The notes beneath the pieces were generated by a model. It saw only the letters and a program-made list of their open reading frames with translations, was not told where the DNA came from and made no database searches. A stretch of DNA of 64,000 nucleotides from Streptomyces cinnamoneus (lineage in GTDB: Bacteria; Actinomycetota; Actinomycetes; Streptomycetales; Streptomycetaceae). The position numbers were made by a program, and so were the translations under genes. Position 1 is the stretch's first letter. The number at the start of each line of letters is the position of its first letter. Below, one piece after another: positions 52,353 through 63,636 of the stretch. Where the stretch lies: the NCBI RefSeq assembly GCF_014650495.1, contig NZ_BMVB01000002.1, forward strand, positions 1 to 64,000, given 5' to 3'.

Positions 52353-53246
52353 ATGCTCGGCGGAGTGGAAAACCACTCCTTGCCTCGGACAGCCGCGTTC
52401 TTTGATCTGGACAAGACGGTCATTGCGAAGTCGAGCACGCTCACCTTCAGCAAGTCCTTCTACCAAGGCGGCTTGATCAACAGGCGTGCCGTGTTGCGCA
52501 CCGCCTATGCGCAGTTCGTCTTCCTGGCCGGCGGAGCCGACCACGATCAGATGGAGCGGATGCGCCAGTATCTCTCCGCGCTCTGCCGGGGCTGGAATGT
52601 CCAGCAGGTCCGCGAGATCGTGGCCGAAACCCTGCACGAGCTCATCGATCCGATCATCTACGACGAGGCAGCCTCGCTCGTGGAGGAGCATCACGCCGCC
52701 GGACGCGACGTGGTGATCGTCAGCACCTCGGGCGCCGAAGTCGTCGAACCGATCGGGCAGCTGCTCGGCGCCGACCGCGTCGTCGCCACCCGAATGGTCG
52801 TACAGGACGGCGTCTTCACCGGAGAGATCGAGTACTACGCCTACGGCCCCACCAAGGCCGAAGCCATCCGGGAGCTCGCCGCCTCCGAGGGATACGACCT
52901 GGCGCGCTGCTACGCCTACAGCGACTCCGTCACCGACATCCCGATGCTGGAAGCGGTCGGCCATCCGCACGCCGTCAACCCCGACCGGGGTCTGCGGCGT
53001 GAGGCGGTCGCCCGTGACTGGCCCGTCCTGTCCTTCAGCCGGCCCGTCCGGCTCAAGCAACGCGTCTCTTCACTGCCCATGCCGTCGCGATCGGCACTGG
53101 TGGTCGCCGCCGCGGTCGGCGCAGCAGCGGCCACGGCCGGTTTGATGTGGCTCGCCGGTCGCCGCCACACTCCCGCATTGTCCGAGTTTGCTGCCAAAAG
53201 CAAAGAACTGCGGCCTGGACTTCCGCTTCCGCCACGACAGGAGTAG
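52353..53246 (+). CDS. HAD-IB phosphatase with C-terminal membrane anchor
   Basis: A 297-residue HAD hydrolase of the SerB-like IB subfamily. Motif I is FFDLDKTVIA near residue 17 (DxDKT), motif II is VIVSTSG near 130, and motif III/IV is the GYDLARCYAYSDSVTDIPMLE region. A single membrane segment lies near residues 250-272 with a short basic tail. It dephosphorylates a small substrate or a lipid phosphate; the substrate is unknown. GGAG lies 7 bases upstream of the start. Confidence 0.88.
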   Translation: MLGGVENHSLPRTAAFFDLDKTVIAKSSTLTFSKSFYQGGLINRRAVLRTAYAQFVFLAGGADHDQMERMRQYLSALCRGWNVQQVREIVAETLHELIDPIIYDEAASLVEEHHAAGRDVVIVSTSGAEVVEPIGQLLGADRVVATRMVVQDGVFTGEIEYYAYGPTKAEAIRELAASEGYDLARCYAYSDSVTDIPMLEAVGHPHAVNPDRGLRREAVARDWPVLSFSRPVRLKQRVSSLPMPSRSALVVAAAVGAAAATAGLMWLAGRRHTPALSEFAAKSKELRPGLPLPPRQE

Positions 53247-53537
53247 AAAGGACTTAACGGCCCGCGAGACCAGGGACATCCGGGAGGACGCCCTTCACGC
53301 ACCAAGGCCCCACGGACCGCGCATGAAAGTCGGGCACCCACGCGACGCCGACCCGTCGATTACGGGCCAGCCGCACCAGGTGACGGGCGAAGTCCCCGAC
53401 CTGATGGGCAAACATCGTGCACGCATGGTAACCCGACGGACGTGCCAGCGGCGGTACCAGAGCAGTACAGGTACCGCCGCAACCCTTGCCCGGAGCAACG
53501 CCGTTCGACCGAGCCGCCCGACGTGCGCAGGGCATCG

Positions 53538-54359
53538 TCAGGCGGCGCCGCGCTGGAGCGCCTCGCAGACGGCCGTGCTCTCCCGCACGCCGAGTTCAAC
53601 GGCGCGGCCGCAGTGCGCGATCCAGGCCGCCACCCCCTCCGGCGTCCCGGAGACGTAGCCCTCAAGCGCCGCCGTGTAGGCAGCCCGCCCCAGCTCCGCG
53701 TGCCCCACCTCGGCCGGGCAGATGGATTTGGGGTCCAGTCCGCTGCCCACGAGCACGATCCGCTCGGCAGCCCGGGCGACGAGACCGTTGTACGACCCGA
53801 ACGGGCGCAGCGCGAGCAGCTCTCCGTGCACCACCGCGGCCGTCACCAGCGCCGACGCCTCACTGCCCGCGATCAGGAGTCCGGCCAGGCCCTCAAGCCG
53901 TCCCGACACCTCGTCCGCCGCCGGAAGCGGCAGCTCGACGAGCGGCTCCACCACCGGCTCGCCCGGCAGCCGCGGACGGCCCACCGCCTCGTCGGGACGG
54001 TCCCGCCCGGCAGCGACGAGATGCAGCCGGGCCAGCACCCGCAGCGGGGACTGCCGCCACACGCTGAGCAGTTGGCCGGATTCCGCAGTCAGCCGGAGCG
54101 CCGCGCCCACCGTGCGCGGCTCCCCCTCGCCGCCGAAGTCGGAGCGCCGGCGCACCTCCTCCAGCGCCCAGTCGGCGCCGGAGAGCGCGGCCGAGCCGCG
54201 GGCGCCGCGCAGTGCGGCCTCGGAGGTGACCTCGTTGCTGCGGCGGCGCATGACCCGGTGGCCGTACACCCGGTCCACCGCCTTGCGCACGGAGTCCACG
54301 GAGTCGGCCACGCCCGGGAGCGAGCCCAGAACGGCGAGCGGATCGGCTGTCGTACTCAT
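53538..54359 (-). CDS. Degenerate Fic-fold protein
   Basis: A 273-residue protein. The start at 54359 (MSTTADPLAVL) was chosen; the preceding 23 codons look noncoding. The stretch HGELLALRPFGSYNGLVARAA aligns with the Fic core HxFx(D/E)GNGRxxR, but the catalytic His is Arg and the GNGR part reads YNGLVAR. AMP transfer is therefore unlikely. The helical context before it (LLIAGSEASALVTAAVVHGE) fits the Fic fold. It is divergent from the CooC-like ATPase gene. Confidence 0.7.
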   Translation of the reverse strand: MSTTADPLAVLGSLPGVADSVDSVRKAVDRVYGHRVMRRRSNEVTSEAALRGARGSAALSGADWALEEVRRRSDFGGEGEPRTVGAALRLTAESGQLLSVWRQSPLRVLARLHLVAAGRDRPDEAVGRPRLPGEPVVEPLVELPLPAADEVSGRLEGLAGLLIAGSEASALVTAAVVHGELLALRPFGSYNGLVARAAERIVLVGSGLDPKSICPAEVGHAELGRAAYTAALEGYVSGTPEGVAAWIAHCGRAVELGVRESTAVCEALQRGAA

Positions 54360-54460
54360 GGGTACGACACTACGCACTTCAGCTCTACACCCCCCGAAAG
54401 AGTGGTCCTCTTCACTCACGACTCTCACTCAGCGCACCCCCGCACCTACTCTTGGTGAAC

Positions 54461-55453
54461 ATGAAGATCGCTTTCGTAGGGAAGGGCGGCAGCGGCAAGA
54501 CCACGCTGTCCTCCCTGTTCATCCGCCATCTCGCCGCCTCCCGCGTTCCGGTCGTCGCCGTGGACGCGGACATCAATCAGCACCTCGGGGCGGCACTCGG
54601 GCTCGACGAGGCGGAGAGCGCCGGACTGCCCGCGATGGGTGCACAGCTGCCCTTGATCAAGGACTACCTGCGGGGGACGAACCCCCGCATCGCCTCCGCC
54701 GAGACCATGATCAAGACGACTCCGCCGGGAGAGGGCTCCCGGTTGCTGCGCATCGGTGAGGACAATCCGGTCTACGAAGCGTGCGCCCGCGCCGTGCGGC
54801 TGGACGACGACGCGGCGGTCCGCCTGATGGCGACGGGCCCGTTCACCGACTCCGACCTCGGCGTCGCCTGCTACCACTCCAAGGTCGGCGCGGTGGAACT
54901 GTGCCTGAACCACCTCGTCGACGGCCCCGGCGAGTACGTGGTGGTCGACATGACGGCCGGCAGCGACTCCTTCGCCTCCGGGATGTTCACCCGCTTCGAC
55001 ATGACCTTCCTGATCGCCGAGCCCACCCGCAAGGGCGTCTCCGTCTACCGCCAGTACAAGGAGTACGCACGGGACTTCGGCGTGGGCCTGAAGGTGGTGG
55101 GCAACAAGGTGCAGGGCGCCGACGACCTGGACTTCCTGCGCGCCGAGGTCGGGGACGACCTGCTCACCACGGTCGGGCACTCGGACTGGGTGCGCGCCAT
55201 GGAGAAGGGCCGGCCGCCCCGGTTCGAGCTGCTGGAAGAGGCCAACCACCAGGCGCTGCGCACCCTGCGCCAGACGGCGGACGCCGCGTACGGCGAACGG
55301 GACTGGCAGCGCTACACCCGCCAGATGGTGCACTTCCACCTCAAGAACGCGGAGAGCTGGGGCAACGCGAAGACGGGCGCCGACCTGGCGGCTCAGGTCG
55401 ACCCGTCGTTCGTGCTCGGCGAGCAACTCCTCGCCACACCGCAACCCGCCTGA
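54461..55453 (+). CDS. MinD/CooC-like P-loop ATPase
   Basis: A 330-residue ATPase starting MKIAFVGKGGSGKTTLSS, a deviant Walker A typical of MinD/CooC proteins, followed by VAVDADINQHL (switch I) and VVVDMTAGSDSFASG (switch II). CooC-type proteins insert nickel or otherwise mature metalloenzymes; other members position proteins. TACTCT stands a few bases before the ATG, so translation may be leaderless. No metalloenzyme gene is adjacent, so the client is unknown. Confidence 0.85.
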   Translation: MKIAFVGKGGSGKTTLSSLFIRHLAASRVPVVAVDADINQHLGAALGLDEAESAGLPAMGAQLPLIKDYLRGTNPRIASAETMIKTTPPGEGSRLLRIGEDNPVYEACARAVRLDDDAAVRLMATGPFTDSDLGVACYHSKVGAVELCLNHLVDGPGEYVVVDMTAGSDSFASGMFTRFDMTFLIAEPTRKGVSVYRQYKEYARDFGVGLKVVGNKVQGADDLDFLRAEVGDDLLTTVGHSDWVRAMEKGRPPRFELLEEANHQALRTLRQTADAAYGERDWQRYTRQMVHFHLKNAESWGNAKTGADLAAQVDPSFVLGEQLLATPQPA

Positions 55454-55477
55454 CACCCGGGAAGCACAGCCAGCCTG

Positions 55478-55503
55478 CGGCGGCGCGTCTGGACGCGCCG
55501 CCG
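55478..55503 (+). terminator. Terminator behind the CooC-like ATPase gene
   Basis: CGGCGGCGCGTC and GACGCGCCGCCG form a perfect stem with a very short loop, 25 bases after the stop. The remaining 250 bases before the next gene hold an AT-richer stretch (55555-55680), likely the SulP promoter. Confidence 0.85.
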
Positions 55504-55754
55504 TTCGTGCTGTCAGGGCGCACACGGGACGACGCCGGTGCATGACACCGGGCAAATCACGACAAGCGCATGAAAATACATATTCACTCGATCGAAGGAA
55601 GCCCTCGGCCAGCTCTTCGCCAGCCCTTTACTCTCCATTACGATTCGTTTACCGAGAGTTGAGATTCACCGCCGCTCTCCACCCTGCCCCTTCCCCTGCC
55701 GTGCCTTCCCTCGCTGTTGCCCCCGCCGTCGCAGTCACGAAGACGGGAACGCCC

Positions 55755-58076
55755 ATGCACACTCAGCCGCCCCTGACAGAACCACTGCCCATGGCGCCCG
55801 GAGAGGACGCCCCGCCCCAGCCGGGCGGGCGCGTGCGACGGGGCTGGCGGCGGGACCTCTCCGCATCCTTCGTCGTCTTCCTGATCGCCATCCCCCTCTC
55901 CCTGGGGGTCGCACTCGCCACCGGTGCGCCGCTGCAGGCGGGCCTGGTCGCGGCGGCGGTCGGCGGCATCGTCGCCGGCCTGCTGGGTGGAGCCCCGCTC
56001 CAGGTCAGCGGAGCCGCCACCGGTCTGGTGGTGGTGACCGCCGAGCTCGTGCAGCGCTACGGCTGGCGGGCCACCTGCGCGATCACTGCGCTCGCGGGCC
56101 TGGCCCAACTCGCCCTGGGCGCCGCCCGTGTGGCGCGGGCGGCGCTGGCGATCAGTCCGGCGATCGTGCACGGAATGCTCGCCGGCATCGGCGTCACGAT
56201 CGCGCTGGGGCAGCTGCACGTCGTCCTGGGGGACAGCCCGAGCCTCTCCGCGCTGGAGAATCTGGGCGCCCTGCCTTCGGAGTTCCTGCATCCGCACCCT
56301 GCCGCGCTGCTGATCGGCGCCGTAACGGTCGGCGTGCTGATCGGCTGGCCCCGGCTGCCCGGGCGGGCGGGGCAGTGGGCCCGGCTGCTCCCGGCGCCCC
56401 TCGCGGCCGTGACCCTCGCCACCGCCGCGAGCCTGGGCATGACGCTGCCCCGCGTCTCGTTGCCCGCCTGGGAGTTGCCGGCCCTGCCCGCGCTGCCCGA
56501 CGGGCCGGTGCTCGGGATCTTCGCTGCGGTCCTGACGGTCACGCTCGTCGCCAGCATGGAGTCACTGCTTTCCGCCGTCGCCATGGAGCGGCTGCGCGCC
56601 CAGCGGACCGACGAGCCGCCGGCCGCCCCCACCGGGCTGAACCGCGAGCTGGCCGGGCAGGGCGCAGCGAACGTGGTCTCCGGGCTGCTGGGCGGGCTGC
56701 CCATCGCGGGCGGCGCGATCCGCGGCTCGGCCAACATCGCGGCAGGGGCCAGGTCCCGCACGTCCACCGTGCTGCACGGCGTATGGGTGCTGGTGTGCGC
56801 GGGGCTGCTCACGGCCGTGCTGGAGGTGATCCCGCTGGCCGCCCTGGCGGCACTGGTCATGGTGGTCGGCGTGCGGATGGTGAGCTTCGCTCACATCAAG
56901 CACGTCCAGCGGCACCGGGAGTTCCCGATGTACGCCGCCACGCTGGGGTCCGTGGTGCTGCTCGGTGTGCTGCAGGGGGTCGCGGTGGGCGTGGCGGTCG
57001 CCGCGCTCCTCTCCCTGCGGCGCCTCACCCACACCCGCATCACGGTCACCGAGGAGCAGGTCTGTCACCGCGTGCAGGTCAACGGGCAGCTGACGTTCCT
57101 GGCCGTGCCCCGCCTCAGCCGGGCCCTCGCCCAGGTGCCGGACGAGGCGAACGCCGTGGTCGAGCTGGGCGGCTCGTTCATGGACCACGCCGCATACGAC
57201 GCACTGCACTCCTGGTCCGCCGCGCACCGGGCGCGCGGCGGCTGGGTCACCCTGCGGGGCCGCTACGGCCGGCCGCTCGCCGAGCCCGTCACCACCCATG
57301 CGTGCCGCCCCTGGACGCCCTGGCGCAATCACCACTGCACCCGGCCCGTCACCGACGATGCCCGAACCGACGCCGACGGTGGGCGGCAGTTGCTCGGCGG
57401 GGTCAGCGCGTTCCAGCGCAACACCGCCCCGCTCGTCCGCGACGAGCTGGCGCGGCTCGCCCGCGAGGGCCAAAGGCCCGGCCAGCTCTTCCTGACCTGC
57501 GCCGATTCCCGCCTGGTCACCAGCATGATCACCTCCAGCGGGCCGGGTGATCTGTTCACCGTGCGCAACGTCGGCAATCTGATGCCGCCGCCGGACCACG
57601 GCAGCGGCTGCGATTCGGTGGGGGCCGCCGTCGAATACGCGGTGGAGGTGCTGAAGGTCTCCAGCATCACCGTGTGCGGGCATTCCGGGTGCGGCGCGAT
57701 GCAGGCCCTGCTGGATCTCGCCGCCTCCCCGGCCGGGCACGGGCTGGCGAGCGACGGCCAGACCCCGCTCACCCGGTGGCTGCGGCACGGCCGGCCCAGT
57801 CTGGCGCGCATGCAGCGGATCGGCCGGCTGGGCCGCGGCGAAGTGGCGCTGGCCGAGCGGCCCGTCGCGGACGACGTCGAGCGGCTGGCGCTCGTCAATG
57901 TGCTGCAGCAGCTCGACCACCTGATGGCCCACGCCTGCGTCGCCCGGAGAGTGGCCGAGGGCTCGCTCCACCTCCAGGGGATGTACTTCCACGTCGCCGA
58001 GGCACAGGCATACGTCCTCGACCGGCGCTCGCGCACCTTCTCCGCCGTCCGCCCGGGGGTCCTCGACGCCGTCTGA
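55755..58076 (+). CDS. SulP anion transporter fused to beta-carbonic anhydrase
   Basis: A 773-residue fusion. Residues about 30-440 are the SulP membrane domain (start RRDLSASFVVFLIAIPLSLG; the RGSANIAAGARSRTS segment is in the late conserved part). A short STAS-like domain follows at about 450-540. Residues about 560-770 are a beta-carbonic anhydrase with zinc and catalytic residues in TCADSRL (Cys, Asp, Arg) and CGHSGCGAM (His, Cys). Co-location of bicarbonate transport and CO2 hydration points to inorganic carbon supply or pH control. It runs alone toward acsA. Confidence 0.92.
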   Translation: MHTQPPLTEPLPMAPGEDAPPQPGGRVRRGWRRDLSASFVVFLIAIPLSLGVALATGAPLQAGLVAAAVGGIVAGLLGGAPLQVSGAATGLVVVTAELVQRYGWRATCAITALAGLAQLALGAARVARAALAISPAIVHGMLAGIGVTIALGQLHVVLGDSPSLSALENLGALPSEFLHPHPAALLIGAVTVGVLIGWPRLPGRAGQWARLLPAPLAAVTLATAASLGMTLPRVSLPAWELPALPALPDGPVLGIFAAVLTVTLVASMESLLSAVAMERLRAQRTDEPPAAPTGLNRELAGQGAANVVSGLLGGLPIAGGAIRGSANIAAGARSRTSTVLHGVWVLVCAGLLTAVLEVIPLAALAALVMVVGVRMVSFAHIKHVQRHREFPMYAATLGSVVLLGVLQGVAVGVAVAALLSLRRLTHTRITVTEEQVCHRVQVNGQLTFLAVPRLSRALAQVPDEANAVVELGGSFMDHAAYDALHSWSAAHRARGGWVTLRGRYGRPLAEPVTTHACRPWTPWRNHHCTRPVTDDARTDADGGRQLLGGVSAFQRNTAPLVRDELARLAREGQRPGQLFLTCADSRLVTSMITSSGPGDLFTVRNVGNLMPPPDHGSGCDSVGAAVEYAVEVLKVSSITVCGHSGCGAMQALLDLAASPAGHGLASDGQTPLTRWLRHGRPSLARMQRIGRLGRGEVALAERPVADDVERLALVNVLQQLDHLMAHACVARRVAEGSLHLQGMYFHVAEAQAYVLDRRSRTFSAVRPGVLDAV

Positions 58077-58189
58077 CCGGGGGCCTCGGTCCTGTCCGGG
58101 CGGACGCCCGCATCAGTCGCCTCCGCCAGGTCCCCGGCGCGTCGCCGTGACCGCACCACCCCCTCTGACCTCGGCCAACCGCTTTCCCC

Positions 58190-58205
58190 ACAGGTCTAAA
58201 CCAGT
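58190..58205. promoter_or_regulatory. DasR-like operator upstream of acsA
   Basis: ACAGGTCTAAACCAGT matches the DasR consensus ACTGGTCTAGACCAGT at 14 of 16 positions and keeps both halves of the palindrome. It lies about 90 bases before the acsA start, just upstream of a TTGTCA hexamer (58221-58226). DasR is the GlcNAc-responsive GntR regulator of Streptomyces; binding here is inferred. Confidence 0.55.
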
Positions 58206-58291
58206 TTTTACCCACACCCCTTGTCAGGGTGTGCCCCGGGCTGATGAGCTATGGCCGGGACGCAACGAGGCCCCTGGGAAAGGGAGATGTC

Positions 58292-60259
<1,968 letters not shown>

Positions 60260-60341
60260 GCGAAGCAAGCACGAGCTGAGCAAGGGGGCGCCCACCGCGC
60301 CCGTCAGCGCCCCATCGGCGCCCCCCGCGACCGTCGTGGAC

Positions 60342-60374
60342 GAAGGGCACCTGGTCTCCCACCAGGTGCCCTTC
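60342..60374 (+). terminator. Terminator of acsA
   Basis: GAAGGGCACCTGGT and ACCAGGTGCCCTTC form a perfect 14-base stem with a five-base loop, 80 bases after the stop codon. Confidence 0.9.
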
Positions 60375-60397
60375 ACCCGTTCCGGCTAAAGTAAGTA

Positions 60398-60422
60398 CTT
60401 GTCGCGTAAAGATCGCGACAAG
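60398..60422. promoter_or_regulatory. Perfect inverted repeat upstream of nhaA
   Basis: CTTGTCGCG and CGCGACAAG flank TAAAGAT with no mismatch. It lies 100 bases before the nhaA start and after the acsA terminator, in the stretch expected to contain the nhaA promoter. An operator or an RNA stem are both possible. Confidence 0.6.
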
Positions 60423-60522
60423 AATCAAGGGCGCGCCGGGAAGTCTGGTCGGCACACAGGACACGTGTCTGCACACGCAGACGTCGTGCGGACAGTCAGC
60501 CGAGCCCAGGAGGTCCACCACC

Positions 60523-61920
60523 GTGGCCGCGCCCAAGAACCGCCGTTCCGTCTTCCTCGGCAGGCTCCCGCTTCCCGAACGGAACTACCTCGCGGACGCG
60601 TTGCGCACCGAGACCGTCGGTGGCGTGATCCTGCTCGTCGCGGCCGTCGCCGCGCTGCTGTGGGCGAACACCCCCGTGCGCGAGAGCTACGAGACCGTCC
60701 GCACCTTCCACGTGGGCCCGTCCAGCCTCGGCCTGAACCTCTCCCTGCAGCACTGGGCGGCCGACGGCCTGCTCGCCGTCTTCTTCTTCGTCGCCGGCAT
60801 CGAGCTCAAGCGCGAGCTCGTCGCGGGCGAGCTGCGCGACCCCAAGGCCGCAGCCCTCCCGGTCGTCGCCGCGATCTGCGGCATGGCCGCCCCCGCACTC
60901 GTCTACTTCACCGTCGCCGGCAGCGGCAACGGCTCACTCGCCGGCTGGGCCGTGCCCACCGCCACCGACATCGCCTTCGCCCTGGCCGTCCTGGCCGTCA
61001 TCGGCACGGCCCTGCCCTCGGCGCTGCGGGCGTTCCTGCTCACCCTGGCCGTCGTCGACGACCTCTTCGCGATCCTGATCATCGCGATCTTCTTCACGTC
61101 GAAGCTGAACTTCGCCGCGCTCGGCTTCGCCGTGCTGGGCCTGGCCGTCTTCTGGCTGCTGCTCCGCAAGGGCGTGCGCGGCTGGTACGTCTACGTGCCG
61201 CTCGCCCTCGTCAACTGGGCGCTGATGTACAACAGCGGCGTCCACGCCACCATCGCGGGCGTGGCCATGGGCCTGATGCTGCGCTGCACCCGTCGCGACG
61301 ACGAGCAGCAGTCGCCCGGCGAGCACATCGAGCACCTCGTGCGCCCGCTGTCGGCGGGGCTGGCGGTTCCGCTGTTCGCGCTGTTCTCGGCCGGAGTCGC
61401 CGTCACCGGCGGGGCGCTGTCGGAGGTCTTCACCCGGCCCGAGACGCTCGGCGTCGTGCTCGGCCTGGTCCTGGGCAAGGCGGTCGGCGTCTTCGGCGGC
61501 ACCTGGGCGGCCGCCCGCTTCACCCGGGCGGAGCTCAACCCCGACCTCAAGTGGCCCGACGTCCTGGCCGTCGCCTCACTGGCCGGCATCGGCTTCACGG
61601 TCTCCCTGCTCATCGGCGAGCTGGCCTTCTCCGACGACGCGGTGCTCGTCGGCGAGATCAAGGCCGCCGTGCTCGTCGGCTCCCTGATCGCGGCGGTCCT
61701 CGCGAGCTCCCTCCTCAAGCTGCGCGACAACAAGTACAAGAAGCTCTGTGCGGAGGAGGACCGCGACGACGACGAGGACGGCATCCCCGACGTCTACGAG
61801 CAGGACGACCCCGAGTACCACCTGCGCATGGCCGCCCGGTACGAAGCGAAGGCCGCCGCACACCGCAAATTGGCGCAAGTCGCCTCGGAGCGCACCGCCC
61901 AGAGCAACGGTCCGGCATGA
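60523..61920 (+). CDS. nhaA: Na+/H+ antiporter NhaA
   Basis: A 465-residue protein starting at GTG 60523 after AGGAGG. The conserved TDIAFALAVLAVIG segment (near residue 150) and LAVVDDLFAILIIAIFFT (near 180) carry the two Asp pairs that bind and exchange ions. About eleven to twelve membrane segments are visible. The C-terminal 60 residues are charged and acidic (EEDRDDDEDG) and cytoplasmic, longer than in E. coli NhaA. It exports Na+ using inward protons. Confidence 0.93.
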   Translation: MAAPKNRRSVFLGRLPLPERNYLADALRTETVGGVILLVAAVAALLWANTPVRESYETVRTFHVGPSSLGLNLSLQHWAADGLLAVFFFVAGIELKRELVAGELRDPKAAALPVVAAICGMAAPALVYFTVAGSGNGSLAGWAVPTATDIAFALAVLAVIGTALPSALRAFLLTLAVVDDLFAILIIAIFFTSKLNFAALGFAVLGLAVFWLLLRKGVRGWYVYVPLALVNWALMYNSGVHATIAGVAMGLMLRCTRRDDEQQSPGEHIEHLVRPLSAGLAVPLFALFSAGVAVTGGALSEVFTRPETLGVVLGLVLGKAVGVFGGTWAAARFTRAELNPDLKWPDVLAVASLAGIGFTVSLLIGELAFSDDAVLVGEIKAAVLVGSLIAAVLASSLLKLRDNKYKKLCAEEDRDDDEDGIPDVYEQDDPEYHLRMAARYEAKAAAHRKLAQVASERTAQSNGPA

Positions 61921-61966
61921 TCTGAGAGTCTTTACACCTGAGCTGATGACGATGAGGGAGCAGTCG

Positions 61967-62425
61967 ATGAGCGCAGCCGACGACGGCGCGAACCGCAGCC
62001 TCGGCCAGCTGGTGGCGACGGCCACCACGGAGCTGTCCGCGCTGGTGCACGACGAGATCGCACTGGCCAAGGCCGAACTGCGGCAGGACGCGCGGCGGCT
62101 GGGCATCGGCGGCGGCGCCGTCGCCGCCGCAGGCGTCCTGGCGCTGTTCTCCCTGCCGGTACTGAGCTTCGCCGCTGCGTACGGCATCCACAACCTCGGT
62201 CTCGGCCTCGCCTGGTCGTTCCTCATCACCGGTGGCGCGTTCCTGCTGATCGCGGCGGTGCTCCTGCTGCTGGCGGTCGCCAAGTTCAAGAAGATCAAGA
62301 AGCCCGAGAAGTCCATCGCGTCGGCGAAGGAGACGGCGGCCGTGATCGGCACCGTCAAGCCGCACCCCCGGCCGGTGACCGTCACGGGCCGGACGGACGC
62401 ATCTGTGACACGCTCGTCCGTATGA
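61967..62425 (+). CDS. Phage holin-like membrane protein (Holin_3_6 type)
   Basis: A 152-residue protein with a helical N-terminus (LGQLVATATTELSALVHDEI - ALAKAEL), two membrane segments (about 50-72 and 82-105) and a Lys-rich tail. This is the actinobacterial small membrane protein family annotated as holin-like; no phage genes are near. The start at 61967 follows GGGAG; ATGs at 61946 and 61952 are alternatives. Its stop overlaps the start of the next gene (ATGA). Confidence 0.85.
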   Translation: MSAADDGANRSLGQLVATATTELSALVHDEIALAKAELRQDARRLGIGGGAVAAAGVLALFSLPVLSFAAAYGIHNLGLGLAWSFLITGGAFLLIAAVLLLLAVAKFKKIKKPEKSIASAKETAAVIGTVKPHPRPVTVTGRTDASVTRSSV

Positions 62426-63432
62426 CGGTGCCCGAGACCCCCGCAGCGCCCGCGTCCCCCGAGCCCGGCCGGCCCGTGACACCGGGGGCGGCGGGCGCCT
62501 CGCCGGGGCCGGGGGCCTCCACGCCCGCCGCGGTCGTCCGGCCGGACGGCCCGTGGACGCACCGGGAGGTCGCGGCGAACGGGGCGCGGTTCCACATCGC
62601 CGAGATGGGTGAGGGACCGCTGGTGCTGCTGTTGCACGGCTTCCCGCAGTTCTGGTGGACGTGGCGGCACCAGCTGCCCGCGCTCGCGGACGCGGGTTTC
62701 CGGGCGGTGGCGATGGACCTGCGCGGGGTGGGCGGCAGCGACCGCACGCCCCGGGGGTACGACCCGGCGAACCTCGCCCTCGACATCACCGGCGTCGTCC
62801 GTTCCCTCGGCGAGCCGGACGCCGCACTGGTCGGCCACGACCTCGGCGGCTACCTGGCCTGGACGGCGGCCGTGATGCGGCCCAAGCTGGTGCGCCGGCT
62901 CGCGGTGTCCTCGATGCCGCACCCGCGCCGCTGGCGCTCGGCGATGCTCGCCGACCCCAAGCAGAGCGCCGCGAGCGCGCACATCTGGGGCTTCCAGCGG
63001 CCGTGGCTGCCCGAACGGCGGCTGGTCGCCGACGACGCGGCGCTGGTCGGCCGGCTGATCCGCGACTGGTCGGGGCCCCGGCTGCCGGACGACGAGGCGG
63101 TCGACGCCTACCGGACGGCCATGTCGATCCCCTCCACGGCGCACTGCTCGATCGAGCCCTACCGCTGGATGGTGCGTTCGCTGGCGCGCCCGGACGGCAT
63201 TCAGTTCAACCGCCGCATGAAGCGGCCGGTGCGGGTGCCCACGCTCCACCTGCACGGTTCCCTCGATCCGGTGATGCGCACGCGCAGTGCCGCGGGTTCC
63301 GGCGAGTACGTGGAGGCCCCTTACCGCTGGCGCCTCTTCGACGGGCTCGGACACTTCCCGCACGAGGAGGACCCGGCCGCGTTCTCGGCGGAGCTCATCG
63401 GCTGGCTGAACGACCCCGAACCGGACCGCTGA
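62422..63432 (+). CDS. Epoxide hydrolase-like alpha/beta hydrolase
   Basis: A 336-residue protein with a Pro/Ala-rich first 40 residues, then the hydrolase fold. The oxyanion motif is LLLHGFPQFWWTWRHQ near residue 70, the nucleophile elbow is VGHDLGGYLAW near 135 (Asp nucleophile, epoxide hydrolase type), and the closing motif is GLGHFPHEEDP near 310. It would open an epoxide or dehalogenate. It overlaps the holin-like gene by four bases, so they are coupled. Confidence 0.85.
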   Translation: MTVPETPAAPASPEPGRPVTPGAAGASPGPGASTPAAVVRPDGPWTHREVAANGARFHIAEMGEGPLVLLLHGFPQFWWTWRHQLPALADAGFRAVAMDLRGVGGSDRTPRGYDPANLALDITGVVRSLGEPDAALVGHDLGGYLAWTAAVMRPKLVRRLAVSSMPHPRRWRSAMLADPKQSAASAHIWGFQRPWLPERRLVADDAALVGRLIRDWSGPRLPDDEAVDAYRTAMSIPSTAHCSIEPYRWMVRSLARPDGIQFNRRMKRPVRVPTLHLHGSLDPVMRTRSAAGSGEYVEAPYRWRLFDGLGHFPHEEDPAAFSAELIGWLNDPEPDR

Positions 63433-63636
63433 GGGCCGATGACGGCCACTGAGGACGGACGAGGGGCCGGTAGCGGCGCAGGCGGGCCGGGCCCTCGGCG
63501 CGGGGGCCGTGCCCGTGGCGCGTCCGCTCAGCGGAGGGGAACGTCCGTTCACCGAACAGCCAATTGCCCCGCGCATAGGCCAATTGCCGGACCCAGGGGC
63601 GATTACCGACCTTTGGGCCCGGGCAGAGCTTCAGGT

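Noticed and set aside
61967..62425. Holin-like gene as a sign of a prophage
   Set aside because: No lysin, structural or integrase gene is near, and this membrane family is common on actinobacterial chromosomes.
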